From Sinonovacula constricta (Eukaryota > Mollusca > Bivalvia > Cardiida > Solecurtidae): a DNA stretch of 64,000 bases. Both the position numbers and the translations under genes were made by a program. The DNA is taken from NCBI GenBank assembly GCA_007844125.1, contig CM017555.1, forward strand, positions 25,631,498-25,695,497, read 5' to 3'. This document shows, one piece after another, positions 26,251 through 36,185 of this stretch; the first letter of the stretch is position 1; the number at the start of each line of letters is the position of its first letter. The notes beneath the pieces were generated by a model that did not search any database, was not told the DNA's origin, and saw only the letters and a program-made list of their open reading frames with translations.

Positions 26251-26394
26251 TTAGTCCATGCAACGGGAGTCGCGTCTATAAGAATCGCGGACATCCATCT
26301 TCAATTTGCAGACAGGGAGAGGTAGTGGAGGTGCAGCGGAGCCCGTAATCCTCCAAAAGATCCCATCTAGGGCTACTAGTACTCCAGCGATCAT
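26251..26394 (-). CDS. Putative 47-aa membrane peptide
   Basis: This short uninterrupted ORF starts MIAGVLVALDGIFW, has one N-terminal hydrophobic segment, then a Pro-rich part and a basic end. It lies between the capsid-like gene and the next small membrane protein, in the same direction. At this length it could be chance. Confidence 0.35.
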   Translation of the reverse strand: MIAGVLVALDGIFWRITGSAAPPLPLPVCKLKMDVRDSYRRDSRCMD

Positions 26395-26433
26395 CAGTCA
26401 TTAAGCGTTGCTGGAGGTGGCGGAGGTTTGTGC

Positions 26434-27884
26434 TCATCTGACGAAGTAGGTGGCTCGCGGTCGTTGACCGCCAACCGCCGCTCCACCGGCGCTCCGCTCC
26501 TGATAGGAGCTAAGTACAAGCCATTGCTCGCAGGTGATGGTAGTTAGGGCATGCCCAACGAACGGATCTGCCGCGAGGTCTACAATCAGTAAATCCCGCC
26601 GAACAGCCGGGATCGGGATCAGCTGGCTTACGCCCACAGTGTAAATCTGGAGCGCTGTGGAGCCAAGAGTCTTGGTCCTACAAGCCCCTTGTCGAGCCTC
26701 ATATCGGGCGTAGAGCTTGCAAATCTCCTCAACAATGTCCTTCACCTTCGTGATCTTGGGGTTATAGAAGGCTTCGCTCTGGCGTTGAAAGGGCTGACTC
26801 GGTTCCTCGCATAGCATTAAGACCCCCTTCATCAAACGAGCGGGGACGTTCAGGTTTATGTTCCACAGCGTGTCGAACTTGTCCTTCACTATCCGTAGAG
26901 GATCGCTACTTTCCCAGCGTACTGGTTGTGGATGTTTTCGGCCAACTCCCTTTTACTCACTTTTATTCACCATCTCGAACTCCAAGGCAATGCCCTCGAT
27001 TGAGTATTTGGAATTCTCATCGCCGGTCGCCCTGACAACACGCCCATATTCATTGAAAGTAAGTTCGTACTAGAGCCTATCGCCGAAAGCAGACTGAAAG
27101 AAGATGTACACGAGTCTGTACCGGAGGAGAAATAATCCCCACCACGCTGATTGGGAGGTCAGCTGGAGCATTTATTATTTTGTTGTTGTAACCGGGATTG
27201 ATGTTTACGAGCGTGTCACTAGGAGCAATGTACAATCCTGTTCCGATAACCACGTTGAGCTCGCTCCCAGCGTACTGTATTACGCTTTGGTAACGGGTGA
27301 TAGCGGCCTGGATGTCGACCGGAGAGTTGATCGCATCCTCCACTAGGGCTAGAAATTTCTTTTGCGCTTCGAAGGCGCATGCAATTCGGGATTTGGTTTG
27401 GGCCTGGTCCCAGAGCAGAGCCCACACGTAGGTCCTGATCGAGTCGTTGATATGCTCCATGCCGGCCTTATGAACTCAATGTGGGTCTTTTTAGGCGGCA
27501 GCCAGTCGCAAGACGAAACCCCGTAATGACGACCTCTAGAGACCTCTGACCCAAACGTCATGTTATCGGGGTCTAGGCTTTCGGCGTTTTGGCTGGCAAC
27601 TTGTTTTTCCTGGTTGTCGTGCCGGAAGTCTGGGTCCACGCAACGTGCACTCTGATGTATACGTCCCCAAGGCCGCGGCTGTTGGGGAACTCTTTCTGGC
27701 ACCAATCTGTCTGGGGGTCGACCCCAAATTTCTGGCAAAGCCGTTCATACGCTCTCCTGTCATAATTATTGTTTACGGGATCCCAAGACGAATCCTGGGG
27801 GAAGGCGCATTTTATTTCCGTGAAAATGCAAGTGGTGCAGTACATATGGAAGAGGTAGACAGACTGAATGATGGTCAGGTCCAT
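26434..27884 (-). pseudogene. Capsid-like structural protein, broken
   Basis: From ATG at 27884 (MDLTIIQSVYLF) the frame runs about 103 codons through GLGDVYIRVHVAW, then shifts near 27575 and again near 27445 into a long open stretch (27460-27077) with HINDSIRTYVWALL and NVVIGTGLYI. After further damage near 27080 the next part has YELTFNEYGRVV, a TAA at 26953, then LWNINLNVPARLMKGVLML and FYNPKITKVKDIV. The size (about 480 codons), the beta-rich pattern and the NxxxPARxxKGVLxL segment fit a double jelly-roll major capsid protein of Polinton-like viruses. I infer this from pattern, not from alignment. Confidence 0.55.
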
Positions 27885-27941
27885 TCAAGTGGTCATTGAA
27901 AGAGACCCCGCAGACCGCCGTTGCGCATCACACTGCGATGT

Positions 27942-28145
27942 TCAGCTGGTTCTGCCAGTCCAATTTTGAATTGTGGCCTCTGTTATGATCTTGAGCAGCC
28001 GGAAGTGTTGCCTGATTTCGGGCAGGCTGGCAGAAAAGAAATGGTTGGGGCCTGCCGAGATCTTTAGGATGGACAAGTATCTGACGTTAAGGTTTCTTGC
28101 CCCGGTCTTATATTTTACGCCGCTATTGAAGGTAAAGGCCTCCAT
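27942..28145 (-). CDS. Small ORF of unknown role upstream of capsid-like gene
   Basis: The ORF has 67 codons, begins MEAFTFNSGVKYK and contains YLSILKISAGPNHFF. It has no stop inside, lies just upstream of the capsid-like ATG on the same strand, and starts about 20 bases from the divergent + strand gene. Coding likelihood is moderate; no family is recognised. Confidence 0.4.
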   Translation of the reverse strand: MEAFTFNSGVKYKTGARNLNVRYLSILKISAGPNHFFSASLPEIRQHFRLLKIITEATIQNWTGRTS

Positions 28146-28167
28146 GAAGATTGTCTATCGTATGCAA

Positions 28168-28839
28168 GATGTTTCAAGCAATCGCCGATATCACTACAGA
28201 CCCGACCTATCTCAACAGCCCATAGACAACAGGATGGGAGTTTGAAGATAGGTCTGCGGTTTATCACGTACACTATTTATTGGCTGCTACAACTTTATGA
28301 ATACCGAGTATGTAACCTCATCCGAGGAGAGAACCTTTGTGCGCCTGGGCCTTGGACCTTTCAGTAGCTGCAATAATACCCCAGAGCAAGCCTCCCACTC
28401 CGCGGTCTAACCCCAAGGCTTGATGAAAGTACTGGATAACTCGATCTCGAAATTCATTATTCGCTAGGATCCGTTCAAATCACGGAAGGGTTGCTGGAGC
28501 TGTTAGGCTTCGAACAGATTGTCTTCAATTCCAGCCAGGGCAAAGTGCCCAAAGGGACCCTCCTGTAAATTTCAGCCCGCAAAGGTTGTTGTTTATCCAC
28601 CTAGAAGAGGCGAACACCGCTGAGAACGCCTTTAACAGAGCCCCCAGCAGTCTGCTCGCTGTTGTCGCTGTCGGTGGCTGGTCGTGCGGGGAGATCAAAT
28701 CGTCCGTATCACCTAATCCCGGGTTCAAGCTCCTGAGACAGGGACATCTCTGAGTTCACAATCTCTGTTAGAGACGAGCGTGGTAACATAATAGACAATC
28801 ACTGTTTGCCAGTGACTGTCGTCCTTGAGATGAAATGAG
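28168..28839 (+). pseudogene. Putative viral structural protein, broken
   Basis: It is hidden by frame changes. It starts MFQAIADITTDP at 28168, has an in-frame TAG near 28222, then GWEFEDRSAVYHVHYLL. After damage, one frame gives VQITEGLLELLGF (about 28470-28510), another gives RLLFIHLEEANTAEN and WSCGEIKSS (about 28580-28700), and a last frame gives the C-terminus EFTISVRDERGNIIDNHCLP and VTVVLEMK, then TGA at 28837. A beta-strand-rich protein ending in an xDNHxLPVTVVLE motif fits a minor capsid or penton-type protein. The family is not certain. Confidence 0.5.
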
Positions 28840-28997
28840 TATCTTTGGTGTGCCTGGTGGGGGATGGGGGATGGAAACACAGTGCAGACTATGCTACTCG
28901 AGCTTGCGTCGATTGCTTCACTACAGAGTGCGCCTGATCTTTCCCACTACATAAAAAGGACCAGGATGGTGATGTAGACATAAAGGGGTGTCGGAAC

Positions 28998-29598
28998 ATG
29001 AACCTAGGCGACATCGAATTACCTACGGATGCGGTTTCGGCGAGAGTGGTCGAGGCAGGCTGGAAGTTCTTAAAGGGGAAGTCCTCCTGAAAAACGGTGG
29101 CACGACTATGGAAGGTCACCTTAAACTTAACAATCACCGGATATTGAATTAGGATCTTCCAGTTCATTGTAACGATGCTGCAAACAAAAAATACGTTGAC
29201 GGGCGAATTCCCAAGCCCATACTTAACATTATAACAGAAGATCGCGGGCCATTGGGAGGCAGAGTATTTCAATGGTCGTTCGGGTCAAACTCGGATGGTA
29301 ATAGCAATAGTACAGTGGGCTACGTCATGGTTACAAAATGAAAAATACTGGCTATGTCTTTGTCTGCGGCTCATCGTAATGGGAACTCGGAAGAGAGGGT
29401 GATTGTGGGCATTACATAAGGTGGAAAGTATCAAGACGGTTATATTATAACTAAGAATCCAGGCTATTATCTGATGAGAAAACTTTCCAAAAACTACTTG
29501 AAGTTGATAAAGGTGATATTATCAACTTCCAGACGAGGGAATCGAGTCAGACTAATGCTTCGGGAGTGGTTGCGTTGTTAAGTGAACTAGAGATGTGA
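28998..29598 (+). pseudogene. Viral fiber-like protein, broken
   Basis: ATG at 28998 (MNLGDIELPTDAVS). After a frame change near 29070 the sequence reads LKNGGTTMEGHLKLNNHRIL, followed shortly by DAANKKYVDG (about 29177-29206). Repeats of this KNGGTxxG...NNxxI...DAxNKKYVD type are typical of tail fibers and fiber-like proteins of many viruses. The C-terminal part contains FQWSFGSNSDGN and YQDGYIITKNPGYYL, and ends after another shift near 29472 with DIINFQTRESSQ and TGA at 29596. In-frame stops are TAG 29150, TGA 29339 and TAA 29417. Length is about 200 codons. It probably forms a surface spike. Confidence 0.6.
29500..29529. repeat. Perfect 10-bp inverted repeat
   Basis: Arms GAAGTTGATA and TATCAACTTC are separated by 10 bases. 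It overlaps the fiber-like coding remnant, so it may be chance. Confidence 0.8.
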
Positions 29599-29654
29599 AG
29601 GAGTAAACATCAAACCGAGACATAAAAGACGAAGAGATTCCAACGGCGCCACAA

Positions 29655-30221
29655 ATGTATCCCACCCTGCCAACAAAGGGTGATGGGCACGCCTACCGTC
29701 TTCAGCAGATAGCCCGAATCCAGGCAGAGTTAATGCGAGAAGCTGAAAAAAGGGCAAGAATTACAAGAGGGCGTTGAATTCGGTAGATGGCGCCGACGCT
29801 GCTTTGGCGTCTGTTGGCGCTGGGCTTGGAATCGGAGTTGTATTTCTCATGTAGACGGTCGTAGCCCTTCCGATCGCTGAAGGCCTCGAGATTGGGTCGC
29901 TTGGTTGCGCGGGTCACTGTGTTATTGGCAAGGTGGCTGGGAGGCGGCTAACCCACAAACTCGTGAAGCATCGGCGCATAGACCAAAGCTTAAAACCATC
30001 TCTGACATAGTGAGCAAAGCCCTGGCAGACGGAAATATTTCCGATGTCAAGTATAGGCTTGTGTTACATGAGCTCCAGAAGTTTGACGATCTGAAAAGGA
30101 AGGTCCGTGCCGAAAAGGCACCCCAGGAGAACATGGAGGAGCTTTGAAAACATTCCTAGACGAAGTACACAAAGAAGTGCTAAATGAGCTTACCAAAAAG
30201 TTGAATACTCCCTCTCTCTGA
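29655..30221 (+). pseudogene. Membrane/coiled-coil protein, broken
   Basis: MYPTLPTKGDGHAYRL starts at 29655, followed by a charged helix (IQAELMREAEKRARI). After a shift near 29776 a Gly/Ala-rich hydrophobic stretch follows (LASVGAGLGIGVVFLM, then TVVALPIAEG after a TAG) and a basic patch (GRRLTHKLVKHRR). After a shift near 29990 the frame gives KTISDIVSKALADGNISDVK and helical sequence to a TGA at 30145. A last frame gives FLDEVHKEVLNELTKKLN and TGA at 30219. The layout of helix, membrane segments, basic patch and helix suggests a virion membrane or core protein. No family was named. Confidence 0.5.
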
Positions 30222-30332
30222 GCTGCCTGCGTAGTACACACTATGTAGATGCAGACCGACCTCCAGCATACATGTACCAGGTTAAGTGTATATGTATTAA
30301 AGGCTTGGATCCCCTCCTGTATATCGGCAACA

Positions 30333-30578
30333 ATGTGTCCCCCTACAATCGACGATCTGTTTCACATCATTACTCCTATCGCCACACTCATTTTGGTGGC
30401 CTATATGATGCATCGGCTTGAGCGGTCTAACGAAGAAACTACAAAACTATATTCTCTCCGAGAGAATAAAAAAACGAGGACTGATTCCCACGAGGCTGTG
30501 GGGGAGATCTTTGAGGCTTTGGACTGCAAAGCCCCTCTGGGCCGGCGAGGGTGGTGGGCCGTCCCCTGGGGGCTCTGA
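30333..30578 (+). CDS. Small single-TM protein
   Basis: The ORF has 81 codons from MCPPTIDDLF, with a hydrophobic segment FHIITPIATLILVAYMM near residues 10-26, then charged sequence LERSNEETTKLY. It is uninterrupted and is the last of four + strand genes of the element. The ending (RRGWWAVPWGL) may be read-through into terminal sequence. Confidence 0.45.
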   Translation: MCPPTIDDLFHIITPIATLILVAYMMHRLERSNEETTKLYSLRENKKTRTDSHEAVGEIFEALDCKAPLGRRGWWAVPWGL

Positions 30579-30651
30579 CTATTTTTTTCGGGTTGCGGGA
30601 GAGGTTGTGGGTACCCTATCGCATAACGAGGTGAGGCCAGCATACCACTCG

Positions 30652-30683
30652 GATCGGGCACTTGGAGGCTGCATTGCCCGATC
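30652..30683. repeat. GATCGGGCA hairpin near element end
   Basis: Perfect 9-bp arms GATCGGGCA and TGCCCGATC flank a 14-base loop. Confidence 0.85.
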
Positions 30684-30738
30684 TAGTCCCCTGGTGGGGC
30701 GTTCTGTCCCACCTTGCTATGCGGGGGCAGAATAGTAC

Positions 30739-30778
30739 CTCGGATCGGGCTATGGGAAGACTCATTACCCGATCCGAG
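30739..30778. repeat. CTCGGATCGGG hairpin near element end
   Basis: Perfect 11-bp arms CTCGGATCGGG and CCCGATCCGAG flank an 18-base loop. It shares its core with the hairpin at 30652. Confidence 0.9.
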
Positions 30779-30794
30779 TTGTATGATTGCCCCC

Positions 30795-30845
30795 GCTCGG
30801 CCCAAAACAGTGGGGCTAGATGGTTAGCTCGGCCCAAAAGTGGGG
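30795..30845. repeat. Direct repeat GCTCGGCCCAAAA
   Basis: GCTCGGCCCAAAA occurs at 30795 and 30827, each followed within a few bases by GTGGGG. With the two hairpins it makes a repeat-rich right end, which could be the remains of a terminal repeat. Confidence 0.75.
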
Positions 30846-30949
30846 AAGAACGCCTCGCCATGGGTCTATCGGGTAATCGGGTAATGCACCCAACAGGCTA
30901 AAGCTAAAGGTTTGCTCAAGCCCCCCCCCCCCTCCTTCTGCTGTTGGTC

Positions 30950-32534
30950 GAAACGATTTTGTTGAGCTTGTTGAAACCAAATGTCATATAACGATCGCAG
31001 TTTTGGGTAAGGATGGTCAAGATTTGAGAAGCGGCAAAACTCTAGTCGTGGAGTAGTCGTGAATGGTCGAGTGCAGAGAACGACCGAGTTGCGATCTTGA
31101 AAAGGTAATGTACGATTAGAGAAATTTGACAGCAGGACTGGTCTAGTTGTTTATTTAAAATATGCGCAAATCTATATTCATATTTGGAAAATGTTTCTGT
31201 TAATCTCGGAGTTTTGACACATTAATATGTACTCGAATGTGCAAGTGAAGGAATATTGATATTTAATATAATACCACACCACCACCTGTTTAATTGAGAC
31301 ATTGGTCAACCAAGTCATGACAGAGTGCTATGCTTTCTTTTAAAAACTTATATCTAAAACCGACTTATTTCACATAATATAACATTATAAATACAAACAT
31401 TAGATTTGGAACAACGGATTTATTTGATCTTCCATTGAAATTTTACCCATGATATGATTTACAAGGTTCGCATTTGCGTGGATGTAATATGTAATACTAA
31501 TACACTTATATTTAAATGTCTAAAATCTAATAAAAACTAATTAAATTATGCACGTTTATATATAATAAAAATATATGCTGCCTGACATAGGTATGTTATT
31601 ATAGTACTGGTTACCTGGAAGGGTGCGCAAGAATATCAACATTTTATCATGAATAGATAATTAATAAACTATATGTTAACTTAATTACATTTTTTTTTCT
31701 ATAATATAGGTATTCGCAAATTGCACTTAATTTTCCGTCGTGTATTGGATTAGCCAAGAAACAAAAATAAAATATGTTGTTATGCTATATTATGTAATAT
31801 ATAATGTTAGGCAAAGTTTAAAACGAGTTCAAAATATAAAGCAAAGTATGTTAAAACATACTTAGATATAAAATGCATGGCAATTTTTATTTATAATGTA
31901 ATTGTAGGTTCGGAATATACATGAACATTTTAAGTCTGGAAATGTCTTGAAAATAAATACTCTGTCCACAACCAAATACGTATAAAGCATTTGTTTAGTA
32001 ACAGTTCGCTTTCAAAGCTATCTGACATACACAATTATTTTTGCACAAAAGCAAAAGCAAAAACTATGTTTGGTGTATGGCACACGTGTATCCAGGCGCT
32101 GTGCCCTAAGCCCCATATTCAAACTTTTACATACATATTACAAAACAACAACATACGACAGCCAACCCTTTTGGTAGTATATTATCTTTTGCATTATACA
32201 TATATTACATTTTTAATCTTACATGCAACACAACGAATGAAAGGACGATTGCACTTCATTGATTATAAAACATTGTCTTGTAGAAATTATTTACCATTAT
32301 ATTCACACAGAAGCAGCGATGCTGACACTTCAGAAACACTATCAATAATTCGTTCCCCAATGATAAATATTTGCGTAAATTTAAATTCTCTTTAAGTTTA
32401 TTTTGATCTTTTTTTTTAAAATTGCTTAGTGGACAATGCATTTATAATATATCAGTAAAATGTGTGTACTGTTTCAGTTCTTACTATAACAGTGTTTGTA
32501 AATGTTTAAATCCGAAATTGAGAATAAGAGTAAG
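30950..32534. other. AT-rich stretch with no recognised feature
   Basis: A 12-C run at 30921 lies just left of it. The ORF at 31991-32395 is low complexity and lacks splice or domain support. Confidence 0.55.
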
Positions 32535-32803
32535 GTCATTAAAAAGTAAGGACCTATTTACGTCATTAAAAAGTTAGATCATATTTACGTCATTAAAAAG
32601 TGAGGACATATTTACGTCATTAAAAGGTAGGGACATTTTTACATCACAAAAAGTAAGGACATATTTACTTCATTAAAAAGTAAAGACATATTCTTCGCCA
32701 TAAACAAGTAAGGACATATTTTAAGTCATTAAAAGGTAAGAATAAGTTTACTTCATAAAAAAGTAAAGACATATTTACTTCATAATCTGAAAAAGTAGTG
32801 ACG
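32535..32803. repeat. 27-bp minisatellite, about ten imperfect copies
   Basis: The consensus is close to GTCATTAAAAAGTAAGGACA followed by TATTTAC. Copies vary by substitutions and small indels. There are no non-repetitive spacers. Confidence 0.9.
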
Positions 32804-32809
32804 TAATTT

Positions 32810-33960
32810 AAATAAAAATGTCAACATTGCATTTGGGTAAGGGAGAAGTAAAATCTGTTATTAGAACATCTACACAAAGTAGAATCAAGGAAATACTTTA
32901 TTTGATTAACAGACAAAACCAAGACGAGAAACGATTGTTGATATCACATGCCCATTTAATTCTGAACCATTTATTACAATTTGAAAATAGCATAAAACCA
33001 AAGTATTCACATGCCAGGCAGTTGTAACAGTCCAGTTATTTTACAAAAAGGAGCAAAACTAACAGTTACCATTTAGAAGTTAGTATGTTTATCGACAAAA
33101 AGTATACCTGTTGCTATAGTAAAACATGTCCCTTACAAGGACCCTATCGAAATAACTACAATTGACGTTAAAATCTTCTCCTGTTCTCAATTGAAAAACG
33201 ATTTACGTACAGCTGTCATATCTTGTGTGTTTGAATTTTCTTTCGTCTTTTTATGTAGGAAAATACAATCCCCACTTGAGACTTACGCTTCGGAGTTAAT
33301 TATTACTAAAAGTATGGCGTTTTCTATCTCATTTGTTGTCTTTAAACTGATATAAATGCATCCTTGTAGGACACTACAAAACATAAATAAAACTTGAAAC
33401 TAATTGTGACTAAACTCGATTGATTTTTCTCTCCAACTTCATCACACAAAGCAGAAAGTTCAAAAATCAAGCATGAAATGAAAACAACAACAACAATATC
33501 ATTGAAATGTTAAGGCATTATGGTTCTAAAACTAGAAATAACACATGGAAACTTCGACAGAAAATATAAAAATGAAAATACATATATTCCTTTGGATAGA
33601 TAGAGAGATAAAGATAGAGAAGGAAAGAAAATGATTCGTGTAATAAAAACAATCTATTTCAGTTAATTATATTTCTTGCAAAAATAGTATCATACGTCAC
33701 AAGGGTAAAATACATATATTTTAATTACATTTCAATGGAATGATATCCCTATCGACAGCAACAATGTGCAAGACGGAAATCAATAAAACAAAAATCTTAA
33801 TTCTATAATTCTGGGCAATTCTATATTTTATATACATGCAAATATAAAGGTCTACCGTTTTTATATTTACCTTTCTTGAAAAAATTATGAAAATGGTAAA
33901 GTTTTTAAAATACATTTAAAATACAATTGCATAAGAAAGCAATAAATTTATCAGAAATAA
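32810..33960. other. AT-rich stretch with no recognised feature
   Basis: A 69-codon ORF at 32818-33027 is open but has no recognisable domain. The rest is simple AT-rich sequence. Confidence 0.5.
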
Positions 33961-33964
33961 ATAA

Positions 33965-34075
33965 GCCATGCCACGTGTACCACCTTAACCTCATTTATTT
34001 TATATTTGTCTCTGTATACCCATATTTTGTGCATGCAACTGAGTTAAATAAAGTTATCTTGACTTGACTTGAATA
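33965..34075 (+). mobile_element. Possible 3' end fragment of a non-LTR retrotransposon
   Basis: It ends in AAATAAAGTTATCTTGACTT followed by another GACTTGA. An AATAAA-like signal followed by a short tandem tail is typical of some LINE 3' ends. No coding part is present. Confidence 0.3.
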
Positions 34076-34628
34076 AATGAGTATTTAAAATTTATGTCGG
34101 TAGAATAAAATAACTTAATCTTTATATACATAACTTGTATGGTTTGAAACATTCTTATTGGTGCCATATATATACATATACAAAACTGCAAAAGCAGGAC
34201 AAAACGTGGCATTGTCAAAAAGTAATGACGCATGAAATATCAACGTTATACTTGAATATATACATAGACAAACATCGCTTGTATTTAATTCAAACGACGA
34301 GTAAGGATACCTGTAAACTTTATGATAATTACCCAAATCTTCAGGTATGGGTGGTGTTTTATAATTTCTGCAGCAGTTTATTCTATAATTATTGACCAAA
34401 TTCTACTTCTGGCCAACTTTGCTTTGTATCCATGTGATCGTAAAAATCCGAAGGTTGATTTGTCAAAAAAAAGTTGATTTAAATTTTAAAAAAAAGTTTC
34501 TTTTTGTATTATTGACTTTTGAATGAGTTTCAGCAATACATAGTATATAGGTTTGCCATAATCTTATTGTACAAATCCAATGATAATAATAAGAAACATC
34601 ATTAACTGTACGTAGGGTCCGGCGGATG

Positions 34629-34688
34629 CTATGGCGGATTCATTTCCAAGTCGTCCTGTTTCTCGTCTAATTGATCATTCTGGTTTTT
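34629..34688 (-). CDS. Gene B terminal exon: cytoplasmic tail with stop
   Basis: After a TTTAG acceptor the phase-0 frame reads KNQNDQLDEKQDDLEMNPP and TAG, giving a 19-residue acidic tail. Phase 0 matches the end of the transmembrane exon at 36097-36185, the next exon upstream on this strand. The parallel with the tail exon at 57715 supports it, but an exon this short needs transcript data. Confidence 0.55.
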   Translation of the reverse strand, partial: KNQNDQLDEKQDDLEMNPP

Positions 34689-35506
34689 CTAAATATATAT
34701 ATAAATAAATATATATTTATACGTCACTATACCCACAATAATAATAATTGTAAGAGAGTATTAGGTTTAACTGCTGTTCAATTCTTTCAATTAAAGATTC
34801 GGACAACAGACTAACATATATAAACGTGCATATAATCTACACGTTAATCTGTGTTGTGAATTAACTTCAGCTAATACAGCCACGTTTATTTTCATTTTAC
34901 AATTGTCTTTCAGAACAATAACTCCTTTAAATATTGATTCGGTATTCAGACATTCATACCGCCGACAGTTTCAAACTAGTTTGGCTTTAAAGTCCTCATG
35001 CATACCAAAGAAATAAGCAACAAAAGCAACAACAATAATAACACCTCACATTCCAAGTAGGACAAATATGTTGTGGTATTTGTATGCTATACACATGTAT
35101 GGATTAGACAATACATCCTCGTGTTCAGAATTAGAAACTGAATATACTTTCTGGGATTTGAAAGTATGAATTTGAGTATATAGAACAATTATGTCTATAT
35201 TACCTTTTCATTAATAGTTGTTTTTCTTCGCTAAAATGGTTTGTATTCATTATTTAGTAATAGCATTATTTATTTTGTGTTTTTACGAGTCTTTCTTGCC
35301 TTTTCTGTAAACATTAAGTCATAACAAATTTTGTTCACCAACCCCCTCCTTATTTTAACATATATTATTGTAATTAACCAAACGATTTAAACTTATCCTC
35401 ATATTTCTGACGTAAGTACAAATATAAGTTAAGAGATGTAGAACAAGTAATTCTTCCCATGCTTATGTGAACTCTGATTTTCTCGTTTCATTATATATTT
35501 AATATA

Positions 35507-35778
35507 CCCAATAACTCAAGCGGTAGAGCATCGGCTTGCGGATCGGGAGGTCACGGGTTCAAACCCCGGCCGGGTCAAACGACAGTCTTTAAAGTTGGTA
35601 GTAGTGGCTCCCTTCTAACGCTCGTGGCTAAGGGGACAGCATTACGCCTGACTCGTCGGTGTCAGTATAATGGACCGACCCGGTTCAGCTCCTGGGCACC
35701 TCATAAGTGCCCCAGTGCTATTATGATAGAAATGTCGCTGCACAGTATCGGCAAAAATGCCCGCAAATCCCAAATCCC
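35507..35778 (+). mobile_element. tRNA-derived SINE with 11-bp target-site duplication
   Basis: A tRNA-like head carries an A box (TAACTCAAGCGG, 35512-35523) and a perfect B box (GGTTCAAACCC, 35556-35566). A body of about 200 bp with GGTGTCAGTATAATGG follows, with a short AAATCCC AAATCCC tail. TATTTAATATA occurs at both 35496-35506 and 35779-35789 as a perfect target-site duplication. The anticodon arm does not pair well, so it is not a functional tRNA gene. Confidence 0.9.
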
Positions 35779-36096
35779 TATTTAATATATGTGTGACAGT
35801 TTACATCTTTCTCCTAAAACGGTGGAGTGTTATTTGTAACATTGTATGAACCCTGTCTGTATATTATGTGGATTAAGCAGAAGCCATATTTCCTAAAAGC
35901 ATTCGCTGCTTCACAATATATACAACACAGTTTCGTTATTATAAATTATAAATACAACGTTGCCCAGATAAATCTTTACATTTACATTAAATCTACGTTA
36001 ACGACGATTTGACTGAGGATTTAAATATCTTAAATGTACATATATTCGATGTGCTTATAATAAACACACTATACGTAAAGAATAATTACACCTTAC

Positions 36097-36185
36097 CTTG
36101 TTGCATTTAGCAAACGCCACCGACAGTACAACAATACAACATACACAAACGCTTGGTAAAACACTTCCAATTATGACCCAGTCAT
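36097..36185 (-). CDS. Gene B transmembrane exon (89 nt)
   Basis: Bounded by TTTTGCAG acceptor and GTAAGG donor on the - strand. It enters in phase 1 and leaves in phase 0. The peptide WVIIGSVLPSVCVCCIVVLS continues VAFAKCNK: a single Cys-rich transmembrane helix with a basic inner flank. It has the same length, phases and layout as the exon at 58919-59007, so the two genes are paralogs. It lies downstream of a Ser/Thr linker exon and upstream of the tail exon. Confidence 0.75.

Larger units (their letters stand above)
23222..30940. mobile_element. Decayed Polinton/Maverick-like (virus-like) element
   Basis: Base composition changes abruptly from AT-rich to GC-rich near 23.22 kb and back near 30.95 kb. 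Inside are remains of a family B DNA polymerase with an SF1 helicase, a DDE integrase, a capsid-like gene, a fiber-like gene and several small membrane proteins. A polymerase B plus retroviral-type integrase plus capsid set is what defines Polinton/Maverick elements and related viruses; a helicase joined to the polymerase is not in the textbook Polinton set. The polymerase lacks its N-terminal two thirds, so the left end is truncated. No long terminal inverted repeat is visible, and most large genes are interrupted. Confidence 0.8.

Noticed and set aside
28525..28728. 67-codon - strand ORF
   Set aside because: Shadow of the + strand structural gene.
28889..29272. 127-codon - strand ORF
   Set aside because: It lies over the + strand fiber-like motifs, which are more specific. 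It was judged a shadow.
29702..29917. 71-codon - strand ORF
   Set aside because: Shadow of the + strand membrane/coiled-coil gene.
31991..32395. 134-codon ORF
   Set aside because: AT-rich composition, no recognisable motif and no splice context. Not distinguishable from chance.
32535..32803. CRISPR-like array
   Set aside because: The 27-bp units abut one another without unique spacers, and the host is eukaryotic. It is a minisatellite.
35507..35580. tRNA gene
   Set aside because: A and B boxes are present, but the anticodon arm does not fold and a SINE body with target-site duplication follows.
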